DNA from: JAFDZO01 sp044226845
Lineage (GTDB): Bacteria > Bacteroidota > Ignavibacteria > Tepidaquicellales > Tepidaquicellaceae
Direction of reading: 5' to 3'
Assembly (NCBI GenBank): GCA_044226845.1
Contig: JBGAGG010000004.1
Span: 124,001 to 188,000 of the forward strand
DNA length: 64,000 nucleotides
Positions 26,650-33,474 of this stretch are shown one piece after another. How positions within the stretch are numbered: the first letter of the stretch is position 1; each line of letters opens with the position of its first letter. The translations under genes were made by a program, and so were the position numbers. Under the pieces are notes generated by a model. The model did not search any database. It saw nothing but the letters and a program-made list of their open reading frames with translations, and was not told the DNA's origin.

Positions 26650-28605
26650 TTATTTCTTATCTTTTTCATCAACTACTTCAAAGTCTGCATTTTCGACTTT
26701 TTCACCCGAAGCATCCGCACCTGCGTTTGGATTAGCACCGGCTTGCGGTCCTGCACCTTGTTCAGCGCCAGCTCCCGGGTTTTGTGTTGCCTGTGAATAC
26801 ATCTGTGTAGATGCTTCATTCCATGCAGCATTAAATTCATCGATTGCAGTTTTAAGTGTTGCAGCGTTATCGGTCTTAGCAGCTTCTTTTAATCTGTCTA
26901 TAGAAGATTGTATCTTCGATTTTGTAGCATCATCAAGCTTAGCTTCGAATTCTTTCAATTGTCTTTCGCCCTGGAATATCATTCCGTCAGCCTGATTCTT
27001 TAAGTCAATCATTTCTTTCTTCTTCAGGTCATCGGCTTCGTGTTCTTTAGCATCTTTCTTCATCTTTTCAATTTCAGCATCGCTCAATCCAGAGGAGTGA
27101 GTGATCTTTATTGACTGAGATTTTCCTGAAGCATTATCCTTTGCAGAAACATTTAAGATACCGTTCGCATCAATATCGAATGTAACTTCAACCTGCGGAA
27201 CGCCTCTTGGTGCAGGCGGAATTCCTTCTAAATGGAATCTGCCTAATGTTCTGTTATCCTGAGCCATTGGTCTCTCGCCTTGCAGAACGTGAATTTCAAC
27301 ACCGGGCTGATTATCACTTGCAGTTGAGAAGATCTGTGACTTCTTTGTAGGGATAGTTGTATTTGCTTCAATCAGTTTTGTCATTACACCGCCAAGGGTT
27401 TCAAGACCTAATGATAAAGGAGTTACGTCAAGCAGGAGAACGTCTTTTACATCACCTGCAAGAACACCGCCCTGAATAGCAGCGCCAATAGCAACTACTT
27501 CATCAGGATTTACGCCTTTGTTCGGCTCTTTACCGAATAAAGCTTTTACTCTATCCTGTACCATCGGAATTCTTGTTGAACCTCCGACGAGAATAACTTC
27601 ATCTATTTCTTCAACTTTGTAGCCTGAATCTTCAATTGCTTTTTTACAAGGACCGACTGTTCTTTCAACTAAGTTGGAAATTAATGATTCAAACTTAGCT
27701 CTTGTAATTGTTTCAAGTAAGAACTTAGGACCTTCAGCAGTTGCTGTTATGTAAGGAAGATTTACTTCAGTTTGTGAGCTTGAAGATAAAGCTTTCTTAG
27801 CAGTTTCAGCAGCATCTTTTAATCTCTGCATTGCCATCGGATCTTTTCTTAAATCGATACCTTCTTTTTTCTTGAACTCTTCGGCTAGATAATCTATCAA
27901 TACGTGGTCAAAGTCATCGCCTCCTAAGTGTCCGTCACCGTTTGTGGCTTTTACTTCGAATACACCGTCTCCTAATTCAAGGATTGAGATATCGAATGTT
28001 CCGCCGCCTAAATCATACACAGCTACTTTTTCATTTGCTTTCTTTTTATCTAGACCGTAAGCAAGCGCTGCTGCTGTTGGTTCGTTGATAATTCTTTTTA
28101 CATCGAGTCCTGCAATTTTACCTGCATCTTTTGTTGCTTGTCTTTGCGAATCATTGAAGTAAGCAGGAACTGTGATAACAGCTTCTGTTACAGGCTGACC
28201 CAGATAGTCTTCAGCAGTCTTCTTCATTTTCTGAAGTATCATTGCAGAGATTTCAGGTGGTGAATATACTTTTGTTTGATTTGTTGCAGGGTCTGTTATT
28301 TCCACTCTAGCAACATCATTTTCGCCCTTGATAACTTTATAAGGTACTTTTGTTATTTCGCTTGTAACTTCATCATATCTTCTTCCCATAAATCTTTTTA
28401 TGGAGAAGATTGTGTTATGAGGATTTGTTACAGCTTGTCTTTTTGCCGGGTCGCCGACTAATCTGTCACCTGTTTTGGTGAAAGCAACTACAGAAGGTGT
28501 AGTTCTAGCGCCTTCAGCATTCTGGATAACTACGGGATCATTGCCTTCCATTACTGAAACGCATGAGTTTGTTGTCCCTAAGTCAATTCCTATTATTTTA
28601 CCCAT
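26650..28605 (-). CDS. dnaK: Molecular chaperone DnaK (Hsp70)
   Basis: A 651-aa ATP-dependent chaperone. The nucleotide-binding domain starts GIDLGTTNSCVSVMEG, with RTTPSVVAF, VITVPAYFNDSQRQ, RIINEPTAAALAYGLD, YDLGGGTFDISIL and EVILVGGSTRIPMVQ. The substrate-binding domain begins around LLDVTPLSLGLETLGG. The C-terminal tail is Gly/Ala/Asn-rich and ends ADFEVVDEKDKK, similar to the EEVD-like acidic tail of bacterial DnaK. No grpE or dnaJ is adjacent. No CIRCE inverted repeat was found in the 118 bases upstream. Confidence 0.98.
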   Translation of the reverse strand: MGKIIGIDLGTTNSCVSVMEGNDPVVIQNAEGARTTPSVVAFTKTGDRLVGDPAKRQAVTNPHNTIFSIKRFMGRRYDEVTSEITKVPYKVIKGENDVARVEITDPATNQTKVYSPPEISAMILQKMKKTAEDYLGQPVTEAVITVPAYFNDSQRQATKDAGKIAGLDVKRIINEPTAAALAYGLDKKKANEKVAVYDLGGGTFDISILELGDGVFEVKATNGDGHLGGDDFDHVLIDYLAEEFKKKEGIDLRKDPMAMQRLKDAAETAKKALSSSSQTEVNLPYITATAEGPKFLLETITRAKFESLISNLVERTVGPCKKAIEDSGYKVEEIDEVILVGGSTRIPMVQDRVKALFGKEPNKGVNPDEVVAIGAAIQGGVLAGDVKDVLLLDVTPLSLGLETLGGVMTKLIEANTTIPTKKSQIFSTASDNQPGVEIHVLQGERPMAQDNRTLGRFHLEGIPPAPRGVPQVEVTFDIDANGILNVSAKDNASGKSQSIKITHSSGLSDAEIEKMKKDAKEHEADDLKKKEMIDLKNQADGMIFQGERQLKEFEAKLDDATKSKIQSSIDRLKEAAKTDNAATLKTAIDEFNAAWNEASTQMYSQATQNPGAGAEQGAGPQAGANPNAGADASGEKVENADFEVVDEKDKK

Positions 28606-28723
28606 ATATTATTTGTATTTCCTTTCTTTTTTTCTTTTTTAAAAAACCGAATTTTTAAATTAACTAATTGTAAAGTGAAATTAAATGTAAAACCTTTTCA
28701 ATTTCTTTAACACAGCATATTAC

Positions 28724-28993
28724 TTAATTGTTACCATCGTTTATTCGGACTGATATGTATTTTCCCTTTGATTCCATTTTACTTGTTATGCTATTTTCTA
28801 TTACTCCTGAAAGCTCATTGTTAATTTCAATCTCACTTTCAGTATTGCTTAATACTTGTAGTTGGTTATTGCTAAAATCTTCTTCGATGAATGAAGTTAC
28901 TTCTTGTTTCGTTAACTCATATTTTCTTTCGTCGTATCTGTGGCTGTTAATGCCGATGCCTATTAAGAGAATAAGCGTAAAAATTATTTCCAT
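28724..28993 (-). CDS. Small single-pass membrane protein, unknown
   Basis: An 89-aa protein with an N-terminal hydrophobic helix (residues 2-16, IIFTLILLIGIGI) and a charged, soluble remainder (about 17-89) rich in Glu, Asn and Ser. The composition is credible, whereas the overlapping plus-strand frame is a hydrophobic shadow. It lies upstream of dnaK on the same strand, 118 bases away. I recognise no family. It could be a small envelope stress protein, but that is only a positional guess. Confidence 0.5.
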   Translation of the reverse strand: MEIIFTLILLIGIGINSHRYDERKYELTKQEVTSFIEEDFSNNQLQVLSNTESEIEINNELSGVIENSITSKMESKGKYISVRINDGNN

Positions 28994-29040
28994 ACGTGTC
29001 TCTGGAGTATTCTGGTTAATTGTAAACTACTTTAAATAAT

Positions 29041-29073
29041 AAAAAGGGTGTTCAATTTTACTCAAACACCCTT
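29041..29073 (-). terminator. Terminator downstream of hsp20
   Basis: AAGGGTGTT (29044-29052) and AACACCCTT (29065-29073) form a 9-bp stem. On the minus strand the hairpin is followed by TTTTTATTATTT. It lies about 150 bases past the hsp20 stop codon, so the hsp20 message has a long 3' untranslated region. Confidence 0.85.
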
Positions 29074-29142
29074 CTCTTACCTCTTCATCTTTTATTTATC
29101 CAACCAAATCTTTTAATCGATAATCAAATTAATTTCTGTAAC

Positions 29143-29193
29143 GCGGCAGGTAGTCTGTGGGTGATTCCCTGCCTTTCCGACCGGTAGCCGGAA
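29143..29193. ncRNA. GC-rich paired element in the hsp20 3' region
   Basis: In otherwise AT-rich sequence this 51-base stretch has two adjacent stems: GGCAGG (29145-29150) with CCTGCC (29168-29173), and TTCCG (29175-29179) with CGGAA (29189-29193). An alternative GGG/CCC pairing is possible inside the first loop. It lies between the hsp20 stop codon and its terminator. It could be a 3' UTR structure, a small RNA, or the remnant of a repeat. I could not match it to a known RNA class. Confidence 0.35.
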
Positions 29194-29221
29194 GTTATTT
29201 ACTTAATGGTGATTATATAAA

Positions 29222-29668
29222 TTACTTAATTGTAATTTCTTTTACGAACGGTTTTGCTTCTTCTACCTTAGGTAATAAGATGTGCAATACACCGTCTTTG
29301 TAAGCTGCTTCGATATTATCTTTTTTAATATCGTTGGTTAAGCTGAAAGTTCTTTTGAACTCTCCGTAATATCTTTCGTTTGTTACTGATGTTTTGTCTT
29401 TGAAAGTTTCATCTTTCTTTTTAGAACCTGAAATTGTTAATGTGTTTTCTTCAAGATTGATTTTTACATCTTCTTTTGAAACACCCGGTAATTCAACTGA
29501 AATGTAGAAGTTATCTTTATCTTCTACTATTTCTGATTTTGGAGCAAAGCCAAAAGTTTTATCAAAATTAAATGCTACATCTGATAAATCTTTCCAATTG
29601 AAAAGCTTATCAAAGCCTTCAAAATTTATAAAATCTTTGTTTGGTCTGTTGAATTTTACTATGTTCAT
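29222..29668 (-). CDS. Small heat shock protein Hsp20
   Basis: A 148-aa alpha-crystallin-type holding chaperone. The alpha-crystallin domain spans about 45-140 (DNFYISVELPGVSKEDVKI, LTISGSKK, YGEFKRTFSL, AAYKDGVLHILLPK). The last residues, VKEITIK, carry the conserved I-X-I C-terminal anchor. A strong Shine-Dalgarno AAGGAGAT lies 7 bases before the ATG, unusual for this window, and a sigma-54-like promoter lies upstream. The sequence thus suggests strong induced expression. Confidence 0.95.
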   Translation of the reverse strand: MNIVKFNRPNKDFINFEGFDKLFNWKDLSDVAFNFDKTFGFAPKSEIVEDKDNFYISVELPGVSKEDVKINLEENTLTISGSKKKDETFKDKTSVTNERYYGEFKRTFSLTNDIKKDNIEAAYKDGVLHILLPKVEEAKPFVKEITIK

Positions 29669-29675
29669 TTTTTAT

Positions 29676-29683
29676 ATCTCCTT
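29676..29683 (-). promoter_or_regulatory. Strong Shine-Dalgarno site of hsp20
   Basis: The minus strand reads AAGGAGAT 7 bases before the ATG. This is one of only two strong SD sites noticed in the window; the other precedes the TPR kinase gene. Confidence 0.8.
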
Positions 29684-29724
29684 GTTGTTTTTATATGGTT
29701 ATTTTGTGTTTTGACTTATTATAA

Positions 29725-29742
29725 TACAATAGCCGTGCCAAA
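29725..29742 (-). promoter_or_regulatory. Sigma-54-like -24/-12 promoter of hsp20
   Basis: On the minus strand TTTGGCACG, four bases (GCTA), then TTGTA matches the -24/-12 pattern TTGGCACG-N4-TTGCW except for T in place of C in the -12 GC. The predicted start would be about 45 bases ahead of the hsp20 ATG. No sigma-54 activator gene is present in the window. Confidence 0.45.
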
Positions 29743-29760
29743 GCAAAAACATTGATTTTG

Positions 29761-30271
29761 AGCTGTTTTCAAGGTTTTCACAATTAAATTCGTGCTAAAT
29801 TCTGCAAATTAGTGCACAATATTACAAGAGCATTGAACAATATTTCAATTTTATGAAAAAAACTGTAAGAGCATTTTTAGCACATTATTCAATACATTTA
29901 TACAAAACAATTTTGATTTTTTGATGAATTTTTGACGGATTCTTTGATTTCAAGCTATTTTTGAGTATCATAAATTTTCTTCTCCTTACAAAGCTCCTGC
30001 TTTGTAAGGAATATTACGCAAAGCTCTGCTTCGCAAGAAGAAAAAACTAAGTTTTTATATTTTTTGATGAATTTTTGACGGATTTTTGAAAATCAATTTA
30101 TTTTTTAACTGTTTCCCTATTTGAAAATTGTACTGTAATTCGCCTTGGTGAATCACATTTTAAAATCATGTTCCATACTAAAAAGATGTTTGGTTTTTTT
30201 AATGCATTTTCTTTAATTTACATCACCATTATTGATACTAATTTTTTTAAAACAATAAAACGGAGTCATCA
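29761..30271. other. Intergenic region with direct repeats and hairpins
   Basis: Over 500 bases without a gene between divergent hsp20 and the T9SS gene at 30272. It contains two identical 26-base repeats (29916-29941 and 30059-30084) flanking two hairpins (29983-30010 and 30018-30034), followed by AT-rich leader sequence. Confidence 0.6.
29916..30084. repeat. Direct-repeat-bounded element with two hairpins
   Basis: Identical 26-base direct repeats (starting ATTTTTTGATG and ending GACGGATT) sit at 29916-29941 and 30059-30084. Between them a 12-bp perfect stem (TCCTTACAAAGC 29983-29994 with GCTTTGTAAGGA 29999-30010) is followed by a 7-bp stem with one mismatch (30018-30024 with 30028-30034). 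The repeat core TTTTTGACGGATTT also occurs at 359-372. It may be a MITE-like element or small RNA locus. Confidence 0.6.
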
Positions 30272-31264
30272 ATGTTAAAACGTTACATTTTTTCCCCAAT
30301 CTTATTTTTGTTTGTAATTTGTTTTAGTTCAGGGGCTTATTCTCAATTAGCAAACCCTGAAGCACTCTTCGTTATTCCGAGTACGTATGCAGGTACAGTC
30401 GGAACAGCAACGTTTACAGGACCAACAGGCAATACAGCCCGTACCTATCAGATGATAATAAATTCAAACCAGCTTACAGCTCTGGTAGGAACACATATAA
30501 ACTCAATTACATTTAGAAATACAACTTCATCAACAACTGCCTGGCCTTCGTCGGATGTTACTTTCTCAAGTTATGATATTTATCTTGCGCAGGGTGTTCC
30601 TCCTGCCGAGAGACATTCAACATTTGATTCTAACATTGTCGGCACAAAAACACAGGTGCGTTCAGGGAGCTTATTAATACCGGCAAACTCATACGGTGTG
30701 AACGGCGCTGCTCCGCATCCGTTCGGCGATCCTCCGATTAATTTCAATAATTCATATCTTTATACAGGCGGGCATTTAGTTATCGAAATAAGACATACAG
30801 GGTTTACAGGAACATCAAGAGCTAATGATGCAATAGGAACTTCAACATCAGGCTATGCAACTAACTTCACCGCAGGATGGCAGGGAAGCTATACAGGAAC
30901 TGCAGTTACACAGGGAAACTTCTGCGTTATTCAGATAAATAATTCTCCCGTTGCTACAGGAATTACACCTGTAACAGGTACGCCAACTGAATTTAAATTA
31001 TCACAGAATTATCCGAATCCTTTCAACCCTGTTACAAAAATTGATTACGCATTGCCTTTTGAAAGCAGCGTGAAGCTAAGTGTATTTGATTTACTTGGAA
31101 GAGAAGTTGCTGTTCTGGTAAATAATAATTTACAGAAAGCAGGATTTCATTCTGTTGAATTCAACGGCTCGGATTTTACAAGCGGAATATACTTCTTTAA
31201 AATGACAGCTCAGGGACGCGATAATGATTTTGTAATGACGAAGAAAATGATTTTATCTAAATAA
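30272..31264 (+). CDS. T9SS cargo protein, beta-rich, unknown
   Basis: A 330-aa secreted protein. Signal peptide at 1-24 (cleavage after GAYS). Residues about 25-235 are rich in Thr, Ser, Gly and Asn with beta-strand periodicity (HLVIEIRHTGFTG, THINSITFRNTTSS), resembling the jelly-roll domains of surface proteins; no enzyme motif is seen. The last about 88 residues form a T9SS sorting domain (QNYPNPFNPVTKIDYAL, SGIYFFKM). Single-gene unit with its own terminator. Confidence 0.83.
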   Translation: MLKRYIFSPILFLFVICFSSGAYSQLANPEALFVIPSTYAGTVGTATFTGPTGNTARTYQMIINSNQLTALVGTHINSITFRNTTSSTTAWPSSDVTFSSYDIYLAQGVPPAERHSTFDSNIVGTKTQVRSGSLLIPANSYGVNGAAPHPFGDPPINFNNSYLYTGGHLVIEIRHTGFTGTSRANDAIGTSTSGYATNFTAGWQGSYTGTAVTQGNFCVIQINNSPVATGITPVTGTPTEFKLSQNYPNPFNPVTKIDYALPFESSVKLSVFDLLGREVAVLVNNNLQKAGFHSVEFNGSDFTSGIYFFKMTAQGRDNDFVMTKKMILSK

Positions 31265-31281
31265 GATTTTTATTTTTATAT

Positions 31282-31311
31282 GTCCGTTCCGATGAAAAAT
31301 TCGGGACGGGC
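31282..31311 (+). terminator. Hairpin after the T9SS gene
   Basis: GTCCGTTCCG (31282-31291) pairs with CGGGACGGGC (31302-31311), including G-T pairs, around a 10-base loop, 17 bases after the stop codon. A T-rich but not pure T run follows. Confidence 0.7.
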
Positions 31312-31454
31312 ATTTAAATATTTTACCTCTCTTGAAAATCACCTCACTATAATTGAAGATACAATTTTTAACTGCTTTCAAAATTCTTCCGTTCGGGTAT
31401 AATTTCCCTTCCGAAATAATTTAACAAAGAAATTTTTATGTAAAAACACAATGC

Positions 31455-31476
31455 TCCCTATTCCTACTAATAGGGA
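31455..31476. repeat. Palindrome related to the one at 586-609
   Basis: TCCCTATT (31455-31462) and AATAGGGA (31469-31476) are perfect inverted repeats separated by CCTACT. Aligned with 586-609 it shares the core CTATT..TACTAATAGGGA. TACTTGACA follows 15 bases later (26 bases later in the other copy), so the pair is not a simple fixed-spacing promoter. Confidence 0.5.
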
Positions 31477-31790
31477 AATAAAGCAGAAAGTACTTGACAG
31501 GAATTGCTTAGGGCAATATTATGGCTTTTTCAGAAAAGCTGAAATTTATTTGCGTCATCATAAATTGGTTAGATTCAGAAAAATTATTTTGGTTTAAAAC
31601 TATTTTTTGGAAGAAGATAAATTTAAAACAATTCTAACAACTTGAAAAATTGCCGAAAACATTAATGTTGAAACCGGTTTTAAAATTTTTTCCTGCATGA
31701 TTTTTTTTATTTAAATTTTCTCTACAAAGATAGAATTGTACAGCTAACCGTTCAAAGAGAAAATACAATAAAATACCGAAAATATTAATT

Positions 31791-31843
31791 AGCTTTTTAT
31801 AATAAAAAAGCTTAAAATTGCTTTATTGCATTAATTTTAAGCT
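31791..31843 (+). promoter_or_regulatory. Mutually exclusive hairpins in the leader of the gene at 31861
   Basis: AGCTTTTT (31791-31798) can pair with AAAAAGCT (31805-31812). AGCTTAAAATT (31809-31819) can instead pair perfectly with AATTTTAAGCT (31833-31843). The two stems share AGCT at 31809-31812 and cannot both form completely. The second stem ends 17 bases before the start codon. This has the look of an attenuator or translation control element; no ligand class is recognised. Confidence 0.4.
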
Positions 31844-31860
31844 AATTTAATACCGAAATT

Positions 31861-33354
31861 TTGATACCTGTAAACACTTTTGAAATACTGAAAACCTTCC
31901 AAAAAGATGATTTAAAGTGCTTTGACAGCTTTATAAACTCACCTTATCACAATACAAATAAGGTTTTAATCAGGCTCTTCAAAGAAATCAGAAGGTTTTA
32001 TCCGGAATATTCCCATGAAAAACTGACTTATGAATCTCTCTATAATAAATTATACCCGGGAAAAACTTTCAGTGAAAGGACTATTAAAAACAGGCTGACG
32101 GAATTTTCTCAGTTATTGAGAAGTTTTCTTGCAAACGAAAGATTGAAAAAAGATGAGAACGGATATTACAAACTGCTTATCACAGAACTGCAAAAAAGAA
32201 AGTGTTTCTCACTCTCGAACAAAATTGTTATTTCAAATAAAAATAAGCTGGCAGGCACAAAAATTTCTCCTGAGTATTTTATGCATTTGCATGTACTTGA
32301 AGAAGCTTTTCATTACAACGCGCTGCAATTAAGTGAGGTGGAAATTTATGAGCGGATGGAGTTCTCATCCAGAAAAGCCGAGCCCATCATTTCTCATTTT
32401 TTTTCCACATTCTTTGTTCATCTCAGCGAACATATAACATACGATGAAACCACAAACTTTAATAATAAAAAAAATAATATCCTAAATGAATTCGTAAAAA
32501 CAATTAGTCCTGATAGTTTTATAGATTATCTTGAAAAATCTAAGAATAAGTATTTTCCTTATCTTAAGGCATATTATTTGACTTATAGAATTAAAGTGGA
32601 AAAAGATGTACTTCCGGTTTACAAAGAACTAAAATATATATTTTTAAATCACGGGGCCGAATTTGAAGAAACTGATACATATATGCTTTGGGCTGTGCTG
32701 TGCGAAACACTTTATCTGAAGCTTATACCGGCAGATTTGTCTTTTAAAAGAGAAGTTTTTGAACTGAACCAATATTTCTTAAATCTTGGAATCTATCCCA
32801 ATGAAAATGAAGAATATTTCGTACCGCAGGTATTTGAAAATATTTTCAGCGCTGCGGTAATAGAAAAAGAATTTAAATGGGCAGAAAAATTTATAGAAAA
32901 ATACGGTCCAACGCTCCATCCGAATGTACAAAATAACCAGATAAATTATTGTCTGGGAGTACTGAATTTTAAATTAAAAAAATATGAAAAATCTCTGGAG
33001 CATATCAGCAAAGTAAATTACGCGGATATAATAATGAAAATAAATTTACGCTTTTATACACTGCTTAATTATATAGAAATGAAACACTATGAGTCAGCTC
33101 TTTCACTTATCGATTCTGCAAAGCACTTTACATCTTCAAACGATAAAATTCCGAAATACCTTCACGGACACATGAATACTTCGTTAAAAATTTTTAAAAA
33201 AATAATTCTGGCAGAGTCGCAGGTGAAGGAACTGGATTATTCTGTTTTAAAAGAAGCGCAGGCAGCCAAAAGATTTTTTCAGAAATCTTTTGCCATCGAT
33301 AAAATTAAAACCATTCTTGCTAAACAGGAACGCACAAATAACCGTAATTTATAG
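31861..33354 (+). CDS. Helical-repeat protein of unknown function
   Basis: A 497-aa soluble protein starting at TTG. The N-terminal 110 residues (LKTFQKDDLKCFDSFINSPY, SPYHNTNKVLIRLFKEI, then FYPEYSHEKLTYESLYNKLY) resemble an uncharacterised Bacteroidota family in which a short helical domain precedes a long alpha-helical body. The remainder is regularly spaced helices of TPR/SEL1 type (KFKLKKYEKSLEHISKVNYA). No transmembrane segment or signal peptide. It lies 120 bases upstream of the TPR histidine kinase, which also has helical repeats and a TTG start, so a functional link is possible. No enzyme motif is visible. Confidence 0.75.
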   Translation: MIPVNTFEILKTFQKDDLKCFDSFINSPYHNTNKVLIRLFKEIRRFYPEYSHEKLTYESLYNKLYPGKTFSERTIKNRLTEFSQLLRSFLANERLKKDENGYYKLLITELQKRKCFSLSNKIVISNKNKLAGTKISPEYFMHLHVLEEAFHYNALQLSEVEIYERMEFSSRKAEPIISHFFSTFFVHLSEHITYDETTNFNNKKNNILNEFVKTISPDSFIDYLEKSKNKYFPYLKAYYLTYRIKVEKDVLPVYKELKYIFLNHGAEFEETDTYMLWAVLCETLYLKLIPADLSFKREVFELNQYFLNLGIYPNENEEYFVPQVFENIFSAAVIEKEFKWAEKFIEKYGPTLHPNVQNNQINYCLGVLNFKLKKYEKSLEHISKVNYADIIMKINLRFYTLLNYIEMKHYESALSLIDSAKHFTSSNDKIPKYLHGHMNTSLKIFKKIILAESQVKELDYSVLKEAQAAKRFFQKSFAIDKIKTILAKQERTNNRNL

Positions 33355-33463
33355 TTCAATTTATTTCGCAGAAAACAGATTTTTAGCGTTTTGTTTTATC
33401 GGATATAAATAGATATATTTGTAATACAAGTTTACAGATACATTTGTAAAATAAGTTTTCAAT

Positions 33464-33470
33464 AGGGGGG
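33464..33470 (+). promoter_or_regulatory. Strong Shine-Dalgarno site that fixes a TTG start
   Basis: AGGGGGG ends 4 bases before TTG at 33475. It supports TTG as the true start of the TPR histidine kinase instead of a later ATG. Confidence 0.7.
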
Positions 33471-33474
33471 AAAC

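Larger units (their letters stand above)
31312..31860. other. Long leader/intergenic region
   Basis: 549 bases with no credible gene. It contains a palindrome (31455-31476) and TACTTGACA (31491-31499) shared with the region upstream of the gene at 834. A GCTTTT/AAAAGC hairpin lies near 31521, and two overlapping hairpins (31791-31843) lie just before the TTG start at 31861. Confidence 0.5.

Noticed and set aside
28728..29039. 103-aa plus-strand ORF opposite the 89-aa gene
   Set aside because: Hydrophobic, Leu/Ser-rich shadow of the minus-strand frame, which has better composition and a plausible topology.
29143..29193. tRNA or known riboswitch
   Set aside because: Too short, with no acceptor-stem or anticodon layout, and no match to a riboswitch class I know.
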